From assembly GCA_030591685.1 (NCBI GenBank), contig JAUVAX010000002.1, forward strand, positions 90,007 through 154,006: a DNA stretch of 64,000 bases. The letters run 5' to 3'. The notes below the pieces were generated by a model that had not been told where the DNA came from, ran no database searches, and saw only the letters and a list, made by a program, of their open reading frames with translations. The translations under genes were made by a program, and so were the position numbers. This document shows, piece after piece, positions 7,395-18,344 of this stretch; within the stretch, counting starts at the first letter, position 1, and every line of letters begins with the position of its first letter. Source of the stretch: Pseudobdellovibrionaceae bacterium. GTDB taxonomy: Bacteria > Bdellovibrionota > Bdellovibrionia > Bdellovibrionales > UBA1609.

Positions 7395-7714
7395 TTAACT
7401 TGGACTGTTGCCTGCGGTTTTTTATGTTCAGGGCTCCAGATTTGGACCTCGGCTCTTCCGCTGCGGGTTCTAATGACCTGGCAAAAGTGGCCGGTTTGGC
7501 TGGGTAAAGTGACGTACTTGCCAGGGTTTCTGTCAGGGTCTGACGTGATAACAATTTTATCATGGTGCCCGGGCTCGCCCTTAATAACCCCACAGAGTTC
7601 TGCGGCTTCGTTTTTTAAGTTGTCGCTGACGCGAACAAAGCTTGAGATTTCAATGGATTTTGCATGTAAGCTAAGGCTTGTTAGTAAGCCTAGAATTATT
7701 AATGTAGTTTTCAT
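7385..7714 (-). CDS. Small secreted protein, unknown
   Basis: The 109-residue product starts MKTTLIILGLLTSLSLHAKS, a Sec signal peptide cleaved after about residue 18. The mature domain of about 90 residues has two Cys residues (near 41 and 78) that may form one disulfide. It contains a Pro/Gly-rich segment and is predicted mostly beta. No family is recognised. It is a single gene: a tRNA lies beyond its terminator, and queA starts divergently 100 bases away. Confidence 0.65.
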   Translation of the reverse strand: MKTTLIILGLLTSLSLHAKSIEISSFVRVSDNLKNEAAELCGVIKGEPGHHDKIVITSDPDRNPGKYVTLPSQTGHFCQVIRTRSGRAEVQIWSPEHKKPQATVQVKIN

Positions 7715-7813
7715 AGTATCTCCCTTTTTTTAATATGCTAGGCTGTTGTAGTGCTTACAGCCAAGAGATTCTTTAATGACTTTATGCATCGCCATGAGGT
7801 AAGTCTCTAGCCT

Positions 7814-8830
7814 ATGAACCTAACAGACTTAGATTACCCCTACCCCAAGTCACTCATTGCCACAGAACCGCAAACCCAGTTTCGGACCCTTTTGTCCTCA
7901 AAAGACCAAGTGGGTGAGCTGAGTCAGCAAGAGATTTTTGAGCTCTTTAGGCCTGGAGATGCCCTTGTTATTAACGACACCCGTGTTTTAAAAAGGCGCA
8001 CCTTTACGGAGAGCGGCATAGAGGTGTTGTTTTTAAATCAACTGGAGGGCAACAAGTGGGAGGTGCTCTTCCCTGCCAGAAAGCTTAAATTGGGGCAAAC
8101 CCTTTGCTTGCCCGGTGGGGTTACTATGACCCTTGAAAAAAAGGGCCTTCCTCAAACAGTCTCAGTTAATCGACCCATAGATGAGGCCTACTTTGAAGAG
8201 CACGCAGAGCTAGCCTTGCCCCCGTACATTCAAGCCGCGCGGGACTCTAGACATAATATAAAAAGCGACGACCACTGGTATCAAACAGCCTGGGCCAAGC
8301 ATAAGGGGAGTTTTGCGGCCCCTACGGCAAGTTTACATTTTTCAAATGATGATTTAGAGCAGTTAAAAAAAAGGGGCGTATTAGTTTTGCCCATAACACT
8401 CCACGTGGGGTTGGGTACGTTTTTGCCCATTAAGGCTAGTGACCTCTCAGACCACATAATGCACAGCGAGTGGTGCTCAATACCAGCAAACACAGTACTT
8501 GAGCTAAATAAGGTAACTCATGGTAAACATAGGGTTTTTGCCCTTGGGACCACTGTGGCGAGGGCGCTCGAGAGTTGGGCTCATGGTTATTTAAAGTCCT
8601 CTGACAGTGGCGATATTTGTGGTGAGACTGATGTTTTCATCCAACCGGGCTTTGAGTTTAAATGTGTAGATGTATTGATGACTAACTTTCACCAGCCTCA
8701 GTCGACACTTTTAGCTTTAGTGGCGGCCTTTTCTGGGTTAGACACTGTAACTGCTGCGTATAAATGGGCAATTGATAAAGGTTTTAAATTGTTCTCATAC
8801 GGTGATTTTTCAATATGGAGGAGGGGCTAA
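7814..8830 (+). CDS. queA: S-adenosylmethionine:tRNA ribosyltransferase-isomerase
   Basis: QueA converts 7-aminomethyl-7-deazaguanine at the tRNA wobble position to epoxyqueuosine, using the ribosyl group of S-adenosylmethionine. The 338-residue product covers the family: the N-terminal LDYPYPKSLIATEP, the conserved DALVINDTRVL near residue 50, the GTFLPIK region near 200, and the C-terminal MTNFHQPQSTLLALVAAF near 290. The length is close to the usual 340-350. It is followed 57 bases later by tgt, the preceding enzyme of the same pathway, and both probably belong to one transcript. Confidence 0.96.
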   Translation: MNLTDLDYPYPKSLIATEPQTQFRTLLSSKDQVGELSQQEIFELFRPGDALVINDTRVLKRRTFTESGIEVLFLNQLEGNKWEVLFPARKLKLGQTLCLPGGVTMTLEKKGLPQTVSVNRPIDEAYFEEHAELALPPYIQAARDSRHNIKSDDHWYQTAWAKHKGSFAAPTASLHFSNDDLEQLKKRGVLVLPITLHVGLGTFLPIKASDLSDHIMHSEWCSIPANTVLELNKVTHGKHRVFALGTTVARALESWAHGYLKSSDSGDICGETDVFIQPGFEFKCVDVLMTNFHQPQSTLLALVAAFSGLDTVTAAYKWAIDKGFKLFSYGDFSIWRRG

Positions 8831-8869
8831 TAGGGGCTGGAGTGATTCAGTTATTGTAACCTTAAGTAA

Positions 8870-10054
<1,185 letters not shown>

Positions 10055-10212
10055 AAATTAGATAAAACTAACGCCCTAAATATGTATTTTATAAGCATAG
10101 TATAGATAAATTTAAATCTAAGTGATGTTGTAAAGCGTTCTGAGTTGTTTCTACCGTGTTTTTGTGTCATCAACGAGTAGCTAAAACTATAAAATATTAA
10201 AGGAGCCTTTTG

Positions 10213-10539
10213 ATGTTATTCACAAGTACCGTTGCCCATGCTGAGTCGTCTGGAGCTAAATCGCCACAACCAGGTTTTATGGACATGATGCCTATGTTTG
10301 TGATGCTTATATTTATTATGTATTTTTTGGTCATTCGACCTCAAAGCAAAAAAATGAAAGCTCACCAAAGTTTTGTGACAGCATTAAAAAAAGGTGATTC
10401 TGTTTTGACAACCGGTGGTATTTTAGGAACCATAGCAGGTCTAACCGATCAATATATAACCCTTGAGGTTAATGATGGGTTTAAACTTCGCGTATTAAGA
10501 ACTCACATTGCCAGCAGCAGCAAAGAGGAGCAAAAATGA
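10213..10539 (+). CDS. yajC: Preprotein translocase subunit YajC
   Basis: YajC is the small partner of SecDF in the inner membrane. The 108-residue product has a periplasmic N-terminus, one membrane helix (about residues 23-42) ending in the family signature YFLVIRPQSKK, and a cytosolic domain containing LTTGGILGTIAGL. A strong AGGAG ribosome binding site at 10201-10205 supports the ATG at 10213. Its last codons overlap the secD start by four bases, so translation is coupled. The 150 bases upstream are AT-rich and probably hold the operon promoter. Confidence 0.95.
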   Translation: MLFTSTVAHAESSGAKSPQPGFMDMMPMFVMLIFIMYFLVIRPQSKKMKAHQSFVTALKKGDSVLTTGGILGTIAGLTDQYITLEVNDGFKLRVLRTHIASSSKEEQK

Positions 10540-12239
10540 TTGAAAGCCTAAAAGCCAGAATAACAATCACACTGACCATACTATTTATCGCCGTCGTGTG
10601 GATGATGCCAAACCTCGTCGATTTTGGTGATAGCTGGTGGTTCTCTAAAGAAAAACTAAATTACGGTTTAGATATTAAGGGGGGGTTACATTTAGTTTTA
10701 AAAGTCGATGTAGACTCTGTTTTAGAAGAAAAAACCTTAAGGCAAGCCAAGTCTTTAAGTGCCGACATGAAAAAACAAGGTGTTAAGTTTGTAAGTGTAG
10801 AGCCTTCAAAAGAAAAAAACACAGAGTTTTATATTTTTGTTTCAAATGCTGATGACGTTAAAGACGTCTCAGGGTTTTTAGACAAAAACTATGGCACCGA
10901 CCTACAAGTGTTAGACTCGACTAACGATAAAATTAGGGTGAGGTATTTAGACCTCGCCGTGGCTAAGTATACAAAACAAGTCATTGATCAAGCCATTGAA
11001 GTCATCCGAAACCGTGTAGATGAGTTCGGTGTGGCTGAGCCAAGTATAACCGCACAGGGCTCAGATCGTATATTAGTTCAACTCCCCGGTATCGAAAACG
11101 CCGAGAGCGCAAAGGCTCTTATCCACAAAGCAGCTAAACTAGATTTCAGAATTGTTAATGATGAGTTTGAAGCCGAAAAACTACAAACCCTTATTATTGA
11201 GGCCGAAACAAAGGGTAATTACACTTTGGGTAAAATAAAGTACTCAGCCTATGTTAAAAAATTAAATAACGACTTAAAGGGTAAAATCCCAAAAGGGTGG
11301 CAGGTTTCTTTTGAAAAGGTCCCTTCGGCGAAAACTCTTGAGGCGGGTAAAACTCCACTTTTAGTCAGCTCTGATGCTATGCTTACAGGTGATCTATTAG
11401 ACGATGCCTTTGTGGGCGCTGGTGAGTACAACGAGCCAGAGGTTGTTTTTAGTTTCAACATGGAGGGGCGTCGTAGGTTTTCAGAGGCCACCGGTAAAAA
11501 CATAAAAAAACGCATGGCCATTGTTTTAGATGACATTGTTAAATCAGCCCCTGTGATCCAGGGTAAAATTGACTCCCCCACAGCAAGGATCACTCTCGGT
11601 GCTGGTGGCAACTACCAAGAAACCATCGCCGAGGCTCAACTCATTGCCACGGCTTTACGGGCCGGAGCTTTACCCGCCCAGCTGGAGCAACTAGAAGAGA
11701 GAACAGTGGGCCCCACTCTAGGTGCCGACTCTATTGCTAAGGGTAAAAAAGCAGGGCTCATAGGCTCTATGTTAGTTTTGCTGTTTATGCTGTTGTACTA
11801 CCGAAGACTTGGTATTGTGGCTGATATTGCTTTGTCCATGAACGTCTTATTAATACTTGCGGTATTAACATCTCTTAAAGCCACGCTGACTTTACCTGGT
11901 GTGGCGGGTATTGTGTTAACAGTTGGTATGGCTGTTGATGCAAACGTTATTATTTTTGAGCGCATTAAAGAAGAGCTCATGAAGGGGGCCGGGTTAAAGT
12001 CTGCAATTAAAGACGGGTTCGGCCACGCCTTTTCGGCTATTTTTGATGCCAACGTCACAACAGCTGCTGTTTGTGCGGTACTTATGTACTTTGGCACAGG
12101 CCCAGTAAGAGGCTTTGCTGTTACACTTATTTGCGGTATCGCCACCTCAATGTTTACAGCCATCTTTGTTTCAAGGACGGTCATAGAGGTAATGGTTAAT
12201 AAATTTAACATGAAAAAGCTTTTAAGCGTTAAAGGGTGA
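10536..12239 (+). CDS. secD: Protein translocase subunit SecD
   Basis: SecD uses the proton motive force to pull secreted proteins through SecYEG from the periplasmic side. The 567-residue product has one N-terminal helix, the conserved YGLDIKGGLHLVL at about residue 43, the large periplasmic P1 domain, and a C-terminal six-helix RND core with GMAVDANVIIFERIKEE and FDANVTTAA. The length is close to that of other short SecD proteins. It lies between yajC and secF as in most bacteria. Confidence 0.96.
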   Translation: MIESLKARITITLTILFIAVVWMMPNLVDFGDSWWFSKEKLNYGLDIKGGLHLVLKVDVDSVLEEKTLRQAKSLSADMKKQGVKFVSVEPSKEKNTEFYIFVSNADDVKDVSGFLDKNYGTDLQVLDSTNDKIRVRYLDLAVAKYTKQVIDQAIEVIRNRVDEFGVAEPSITAQGSDRILVQLPGIENAESAKALIHKAAKLDFRIVNDEFEAEKLQTLIIEAETKGNYTLGKIKYSAYVKKLNNDLKGKIPKGWQVSFEKVPSAKTLEAGKTPLLVSSDAMLTGDLLDDAFVGAGEYNEPEVVFSFNMEGRRRFSEATGKNIKKRMAIVLDDIVKSAPVIQGKIDSPTARITLGAGGNYQETIAEAQLIATALRAGALPAQLEQLEERTVGPTLGADSIAKGKKAGLIGSMLVLLFMLLYYRRLGIVADIALSMNVLLILAVLTSLKATLTLPGVAGIVLTVGMAVDANVIIFERIKEELMKGAGLKSAIKDGFGHAFSAIFDANVTTAAVCAVLMYFGTGPVRGFAVTLICGIATSMFTAIFVSRTVIEVMVNKFNMKKLLSVKG

Positions 12240-12243
12240 TTTG

Positions 12244-13161
12244 ATGAAAAATAATGAAGCTGGAAAATACGATTTTTTATCTAAAGCCAAGCTCTTTGGT
12301 ATTGCATCCACTGTAGTTGTCGCTTTAGCTTTATTTTTAATATTTACAAAAGGTTTTAACTACGGGATAGATTTTTCAGGGGGGACTGAGGTTCAAATCC
12401 AGTTCAACTCTGAGGTGAGCCCCGAAAGAGTCCGTGCTGTTACCGAGAAATTAGGGTTTAAAAAGGCTACAGTACAATCTTTTGGAGAGGCCAATGAGTT
12501 TTTAATTCGCTTAGCCTCTGTTAAGGGTAAAACTGACAAAGAAACAAATGAAATGCTAAACACCATGATCGCAACGGTAACTAATGGGTTTAAAAACACA
12601 TTTAAAGACAGTGGGGTGACCATTCGTAGGGTCGATTCAGTGGGGCCTCAAATAGGCTCTGAGCTTAAGCGAAACGGTTTACTAGCTACTTTTTATGCAC
12701 TGTTAATTATATTAATATATGTAGGCCTTCGTTTTGATTATAAGTATGCCCCGGGTGCTGTGATTTGTTTATTTCATGATGCTATTATAACAATGGGTAT
12801 TTTTGCTTTATTTCAAAGAGAGGTGAACGTTCAAACCATGGCGGCTATTTTAACCATCATTGGTTATTCACTTAACGATACTATTGTGACCTTTGATCGA
12901 ATCCGTGAAAACGTAAAAGTCTATAGAGACGGGGCCTTTAAAGCCGTGATTAATAGGTCTTTAAATGATGTTCTCTCAAGAACACTTTTAACTTCAATAA
13001 CAACTCTTTTAGCTGTTGCTGCGATGTACATTTTTGCCACAGGGGTTATTAAGGACTTTGCATTTACTCTAGGTATTGGGGTGATTGTTGGGACTTACTC
13101 TTCGATTTATATTGCTTCACCGCTTGTGTTGTTTGTAGATAAGCTGCAGTCAAAGTCGTAG
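12244..13161 (+). CDS. secF: Protein translocase subunit SecF
   Basis: SecF is the RND-type partner of SecD in the inner membrane. The 305-residue product has an N-terminal helix, a short periplasmic domain opening with YGIDFSGGTEVQI, and five C-terminal helices that include the signature IGYSLNDTIVTFDRIRE. The ATG at 12244 is preferred over the TTG directly in front of it. The gene starts four bases after the secD stop, completing the yajC-secD-secF operon. recJ follows 25 bases later. Confidence 0.96.
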   Translation: MKNNEAGKYDFLSKAKLFGIASTVVVALALFLIFTKGFNYGIDFSGGTEVQIQFNSEVSPERVRAVTEKLGFKKATVQSFGEANEFLIRLASVKGKTDKETNEMLNTMIATVTNGFKNTFKDSGVTIRRVDSVGPQIGSELKRNGLLATFYALLIILIYVGLRFDYKYAPGAVICLFHDAIITMGIFALFQREVNVQTMAAILTIIGYSLNDTIVTFDRIRENVKVYRDGAFKAVINRSLNDVLSRTLLTSITTLLAVAAMYIFATGVIKDFAFTLGIGVIVGTYSSIYIASPLVLFVDKLQSKS

Positions 13162-13186
13162 TAAATTATTTTAAGAGGGGTGAGCT

Positions 13187-14908
13187 ATGTATCAATGGCA
13201 AGCAAAGCATGAGAGTTTGTTGCCACCACCCCCTTTGCCTATGCCCACCCTTTTGTGGGGGGTACTCAGTGCGAGGGGTTTAAAAACAGCCTCTGAGGTG
13301 GAGTCTTTTTACTCCCCTAAGTTAAAAGACCTAACAAATCCATTTAAATTAGATCATATGAAAGAGGCTGTCGACAGGCTTATCAAGGCTTTTATTAATC
13401 AAGAGTCAGTTTGTATTTACGGAGACTTTGATTTAGACGGCACCTCAGGCATTGCTATTTTAACAAAAGCCTTTAAAGATTTAGGGTATAAAAACATTTC
13501 GTATTACCAGCCCAAAAGGTTGAGCGAGGGGTACGGGGTGCATGCTAAGGCTTTAGAGACCCTAAAAGCCTCAGGTGTAAATCTTGTTGTAACCGTTGAT
13601 GTGGGTATAACGGCTGTTGAGGCTATAGACCGTGCTCATGATATAGGTTTAGATGTTATTGTTACCGACCATCATTTGCCAAAGGCTGTTTTACCAAATG
13701 CTGTTGCCATCATAAACCCCAACAAGGGCACGTGTAGCTCAGGGCTAGGCCACTTGTGTGGGGCTGGGGTGGGGTTTTACTTATGTTTAGCACTCAAGTC
13801 TCAGTTAGAGCAGCGGGGGCTAATAACCCATGGCTTTGATGCTAAAGAGCTTTTAGATTGTTTTGCTATAGGGACTCTCACCGACCTCGTCCCCTTAGTT
13901 AAAGAAAACCGCGTACTTGTAAAACATGGTTTAAGACAATTACAAAACACTAACAGACCAGGGCTTAAAGCCCTTATGCATGAGTTAGGGTTAGGGGACC
14001 AGCCCTTAACAGCCAGTGATGTTGCCATTCGTTTTGCGCCTAAACTTAATGCCTTAAGCCGCCTTGAAACAAGTATTCTGCCTGTAGATATTTTTTTAGA
14101 AGAAGACGAGTTTAAGGCTCAAAAGCTAGTGAGCGAAGTCATAGAAATAAACAATAAAAGGGTTGAGCTTCAAAACAAGGCCCAGCTTGAGGCAGAAGCT
14201 CACTTAAGTCAGTCAGCACAAAAAAGATTTATTTTTATAGCGTCTGATAAATTTCATCAAGGCGTTGTGGGGCTTGTGGCCACTCGTTTAGCTCAAGCCT
14301 ATAATGTGCCGGCCTTTATAGGGGCAATTAAAGAGGGCGGGGTCATTGTGGGCAGCGCTCGTTTACCGGGCGATGGGCAGCCCAGTTTATTAGACGCTTT
14401 TGAGTGCGCCACCAAGGCCCTTACAAAATTTGGTGGTCATGCACAGGCCGCAGGGTTTGAAATGAGCATTGAGAACATGGCCCTTTTTGAAGCCAAGCTA
14501 AGTGAGCACTACGAAAACACACAATCAAATAACGGGCCTAATACGGGGCCTATTTGTGTGTACGAAAGCCCTGCTTTTTTTAAACAAATTAACCCTGAGT
14601 TTATGAGCTGGCTTGAGGGCCTAGAGCCTTTTGGCAAAGAGTTTGAAACACCAATATTTTGTTTTAATAATTTAATAGTAAAGTCAGTTAAAAACTTAAG
14701 AGGAGGGCATTTAAAACTATCCCTCCAGTGTTCAAAGTCTAAGGTTTTAAGAGATGGCTTGTGGTTTTCACCCCCGGCACACCATGAGCTTATTAAGTCG
14801 GGGCTAAAGCAAGGCATACAGGTCAGCATGTTAGCGGGCCCTCAGTGGAACCACTTTAACGGTAAAAGCTCAATACAGTTTTTAATCAAAGACCTTAAGC
14901 TCAGCTGA
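13187..14908 (+). CDS. recJ: Single-stranded-DNA-specific exonuclease RecJ
   Basis: RecJ degrades single-stranded DNA 5' to 3' in recombination, mismatch and base-excision repair. The 573-residue product has the DHH phosphoesterase motifs GDFDLDGTSG (Asp 80, 82, 84) and TDHHLP (Asp161-His162-His163), the DHHA1 domain with GGHAQAAGFE near residue 425, and a C-terminal oligonucleotide-binding domain. A GAGGGG ribosome binding site precedes the ATG. It is probably transcribed with secDF, and the 3' end faces a converging gene across a (TAGT)12 repeat. Confidence 0.95.
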   Translation: MYQWQAKHESLLPPPPLPMPTLLWGVLSARGLKTASEVESFYSPKLKDLTNPFKLDHMKEAVDRLIKAFINQESVCIYGDFDLDGTSGIAILTKAFKDLGYKNISYYQPKRLSEGYGVHAKALETLKASGVNLVVTVDVGITAVEAIDRAHDIGLDVIVTDHHLPKAVLPNAVAIINPNKGTCSSGLGHLCGAGVGFYLCLALKSQLEQRGLITHGFDAKELLDCFAIGTLTDLVPLVKENRVLVKHGLRQLQNTNRPGLKALMHELGLGDQPLTASDVAIRFAPKLNALSRLETSILPVDIFLEEDEFKAQKLVSEVIEINNKRVELQNKAQLEAEAHLSQSAQKRFIFIASDKFHQGVVGLVATRLAQAYNVPAFIGAIKEGGVIVGSARLPGDGQPSLLDAFECATKALTKFGGHAQAAGFEMSIENMALFEAKLSEHYENTQSNNGPNTGPICVYESPAFFKQINPEFMSWLEGLEPFGKEFETPIFCFNNLIVKSVKNLRGGHLKLSLQCSKSKVLRDGLWFSPPAHHELIKSGLKQGIQVSMLAGPQWNHFNGKSSIQFLIKDLKLS

Positions 14909-14948
14909 GGTTTATAAATATTTAGAGACTCTCAATAAAGCAGTTCAG

Positions 14949-15598
<650 letters not shown>

Positions 15599-15661
15599 AC
15601 CATTTGATATCTCATGTAATCTTGAGGGATTAATGGGGGCGAGTGTAATTTGTAATCTTTA

Positions 15662-15733
15662 TAGAGTGTAAAAAATATTTCTATGCTCATTTAGTTTTAA
15701 AAGTTATCTTAATTATTAAATCTTTACACTCTA
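15662..15733. promoter_or_regulatory. 11-bp inverted repeat flanking the queC promoter region
   Basis: TAGAGTGTAAA (15662-15672) and TTTACACTCTA (15723-15733) are perfectly complementary and lie 50 bases apart. The intervening DNA is very AT-rich. The second arm ends two bases before the AGAGG ribosome binding site of queC. It could be a pair of operator half-sites or a long-range stem next to the ribosome binding site. It does not match the preQ1 riboswitch classes that I know. Confidence 0.5.
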
Positions 15734-15745
15734 AAGAGGCTTTTT

Positions 15746-16396
15746 ATGAAGTGTGTAGTATTATTGTCATCAGGTTTAGATTCGACAGTAAATTTATATA
15801 AAGTTTTTCAAGACCACAAAGTAGAGTTAGTGATTACTTTTGATTATGGTCAAAAATCAGCAGCTCAAGAGATAAAGCACTCTAAAAAAACCACTCAACA
15901 TCTAGGTGTTAAGCATAAAATTATTGATTTAACTTGGTTTAAAGATTTTACTTCAACAAGTTTAATTAACCCCTCTCATAATGTCCCGGTTGATGAAGCA
16001 GTAAGTATTAACGATTTAGAGGCCTCAAAAGAGTCATCAAAATCTGTCTGGGTGCCCAATAGAAACGGGATTTTTTTAAACATAGCTGCGGGCTTTGCTG
16101 AGGGGCTCGGAGCCGAGGCTGTAGTCCCTGGGTTTAACCTCGAAGAGGCCGCGACTTTTGATGACAACTCAAAAGCCTATATAGACAGCCTCGAGGCTTC
16201 TTTTCGTTACTCCACCAGAAATAATACAAAAGTAGTATGCTTCACTGATCAACTCTATAAAAACGAAATAGTAAAACTAGGTAAGAGCTTAAATGTAAAG
16301 TTTAATTACATATGGTCATGTTACCTCGGTGGTGAGAGTCCTTGTGGGCAGTGCGAGTCTTGCAAAAGATATAAAAGAGCTATTGACTCAAAATAG
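15746..16396 (+). CDS. queC: 7-cyano-7-deazaguanine (preQ0) synthase
   Basis: QueC makes preQ0 from 7-carboxy-7-deazaguanine, ammonia and ATP, the step that supplies the base for queuosine. The 216-residue product starts with the ATP-pyrophosphatase loop LLSSGLDSTVN. It carries VWVPNRNGIFLN near residue 94, and ends with the zinc site SCYLGGESPCGQCESCKR, which has four cysteines. It is a single gene, 6 kb from queA-tgt. The other queuosine genes (queD, queE, queF) are not in the window. Confidence 0.94.
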   Translation: MKCVVLLSSGLDSTVNLYKVFQDHKVELVITFDYGQKSAAQEIKHSKKTTQHLGVKHKIIDLTWFKDFTSTSLINPSHNVPVDEAVSINDLEASKESSKSVWVPNRNGIFLNIAAGFAEGLGAEAVVPGFNLEEAATFDDNSKAYIDSLEASFRYSTRNNTKVVCFTDQLYKNEIVKLGKSLNVKFNYIWSCYLGGESPCGQCESCKRYKRAIDSK

Positions 16397-16652
16397 AACT
16401 CTCATATTTTTTTTAAAACCCATTTTTTTACTTCAAGGTGATTTTAAGAGCTCATGAGTATAAGGTTCGTTAGGCTTCATGTGGTGTAACAGGCCCTGTA
16501 TTAAATTGATATTATGCCGATCCATTTTAAGCCTTAAATAACTAGAAAATATCAAAAAAACCAGTTCACAAAATACGTGTAACTACCGATGAGTACTTAA
16601 GAATTTAGCTTACAAAAATGTTTAGAGTTAAGTTTTTAAAGGTATGGGACGT

Positions 16653-17420
16653 ATGCTAGGTAAAAATTCAGGTATGTCACTTGTTGAGGTGATGGTGTCT
16701 GTGAGCATTTTAGGTATTGTCAGTATGGGGTTTAGTTCCTATTTCTCTGTATTAAAGTCTCAACATAAAAAGTTAGAGAGTCAGGTTATCAGCACCCTTG
16801 CTATTGCAAAAGTTAAAGAGCTTATCAAAAATGAGGCCAAGTGGGCTGAGACATTAAATAGCTCTACAAACTATAATCAATTAAAATGCTTAAAAATTAA
16901 AACTGACTACTTATCTGTTTGTACCGAAGGGGTTTTAAAAACGGGTAGTGATTTTGATGGTTTGAATTTTTATGAAAAAAACGCCTCAGGTAACACGGTG
17001 TTAGTGTATAGCTCTAAAGCTACTACTTCGCTTTGGGGTATCAACTGGGAGGGTGATTTTTGCCAAGGCTATGATGCCGTAAATGGTAACGACGATTGCC
17101 CCTTTCGAATCACGACTGAGTTGAGCTTACAGTGCTCTAATGTAGTGCCGGACTGTAAAATTAGAAATTTACATATTGTTGGTCGGCTTCTTTATCGCCC
17201 ATCCTCGGGACGAATGCAAATGAACTTTGACGCCTTAACTTTTTTTGAAAACAGACTTCAGCACTCCGTAGTAGACGCCACTAACTGTACTGATTTTGGT
17301 GGAGTCTTCAACGTCACTCAAAACACATGTGTTTTACCGACGATATCTTCTGCCTGCGCAGGAGCTAACCAAGTATTAACAGGGTTTACCGGGGGGGTCG
17401 CACAATGTACAAATATATAA
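16653..17420 (+). CDS. Pseudopilin-like protein with cysteine modules (1 of 3)
   Basis: The 255-residue product has a type IV prepilin leader: a short basic start, then G7|M8-SLVEVMVSVSIL with Glu at position +5 of the mature protein, then a hydrophobic helix. The ectodomain has the segment CPFR near residue 150 and ends in a four-cysteine module, C-x13-C-x8-C-x16-C. Both features recur in the next two genes. The start at 16653 is chosen because AAAGG lies 10 bases upstream, whereas the ATG at 16644 is too close. It probably acts in the periplasm or on the surface as a minor pilin or pseudopilin. The 250 bases upstream hold its likely promoter. Confidence 0.75.
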   Translation: MLGKNSGMSLVEVMVSVSILGIVSMGFSSYFSVLKSQHKKLESQVISTLAIAKVKELIKNEAKWAETLNSSTNYNQLKCLKIKTDYLSVCTEGVLKTGSDFDGLNFYEKNASGNTVLVYSSKATTSLWGINWEGDFCQGYDAVNGNDDCPFRITTELSLQCSNVVPDCKIRNLHIVGRLLYRPSSGRMQMNFDALTFFENRLQHSVVDATNCTDFGGVFNVTQNTCVLPTISSACAGANQVLTGFTGGVAQCTNI

Positions 17421-18322
17421 TTAAACCTTTTAGGGACAAGCATGTAATTAGTAACTCCTCTGGTAACTTAGCTCTTACAATGGTTGTAGCACTAAGTTTT
17501 TTTGCTTTGACATCTTATTCAGTAAACCTACTTCAAAATCAGCTGCAACAATCAAAAAGAATTGTGTATAAAAGTAAGCTAAAAGCAATTTCAGATAACA
17601 TTAAATCACAAATTCTCAATGAGGCCGCTTGGAACAACACCCTGCAAGCTCCAGCGAATCAATTAAGTCTCCAGTGCATTGGTGACACAGCCCCCTCGTC
17701 AGGAGTTAAGGACTCCTGTGCTGAAACCATTTACTATGATGGTGGTGGAACTTTTGTTGTACAGCCCGGTAAATCTGAAAATAGCCTTAACGCAGGCAAT
17801 CCATATGGGCTATTAAAACAGGTGAACAGTACTATCTCAGGGGGGATCGAAATATACTCTGCTGAAAGAGATTCTGGCGGCGCGGCTCAGTTATACTATA
17901 ATGGGCTTGATGGGAGTAGTGGTGGGTTCACCTTAAATGGTCAACCCTGCACTGGGTTTAATGCAACCGCAGGCTCAGGTAGTGATAGTTGCCCCATACG
18001 TATAAATATTGAATTAAGAAAGCGCTGCGCGATGGTCAATGGTGACCCTTGTGGGATTAATAGTATAGATGTGGTTGGGAGCTTTGTTTTTAACGCTAAA
18101 ACACTAAGCTTTGGCTCTGTAAACTATGATAACGTTAACTTTGAAGTCAATCGCACTAAACTTATTAAATTAAATGACTTTAGTTGTTTAAATATGGGTG
18201 GTGATTATACAAATAATAATAGCAGCGAAGTATGTGCATTAAAAGTAGCTGAGATGCAATGTGCAGATGGTAATTATATTAAAGGATTCTCAAACGGCAG
18301 CCCAATATGCGAAAAGTTATAA
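17405..18322 (+). CDS. Pseudopilin-like secreted protein with cysteine modules (2 of 3)
   Basis: The 305-residue product overlaps the previous gene by 16 bases. It has one N-terminal membrane helix (LALTMVVALSFFALTSYSV) but no G|[FM]-x3-E cleavage motif, so it may be held by an uncleaved anchor or use a non-standard leader. Downstream of the helix, the segment ending EAAWNNTL parallels NEAKWAETL in the first protein and NSAAWTNTV in the third. It also has the CPIR motif and the C-terminal module C-x15-C-x8-C-x15-C. It is likely a paralogue in the same assembly. Confidence 0.7.
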   Translation: MYKYIIKPFRDKHVISNSSGNLALTMVVALSFFALTSYSVNLLQNQLQQSKRIVYKSKLKAISDNIKSQILNEAAWNNTLQAPANQLSLQCIGDTAPSSGVKDSCAETIYYDGGGTFVVQPGKSENSLNAGNPYGLLKQVNSTISGGIEIYSAERDSGGAAQLYYNGLDGSSGGFTLNGQPCTGFNATAGSGSDSCPIRINIELRKRCAMVNGDPCGINSIDVVGSFVFNAKTLSFGSVNYDNVNFEVNRTKLIKLNDFSCLNMGGDYTNNNSSEVCALKVAEMQCADGNYIKGFSNGSPICEKL

Positions 18323-18344
18323 ACCCTTATAAAGGCAATATAAA

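Noticed and set aside
15662..15745. preQ1 riboswitch upstream of queC
   Set aside because: The conserved preQ1-I and preQ1-II core sequences are not present. Only a long-range inverted repeat is seen.
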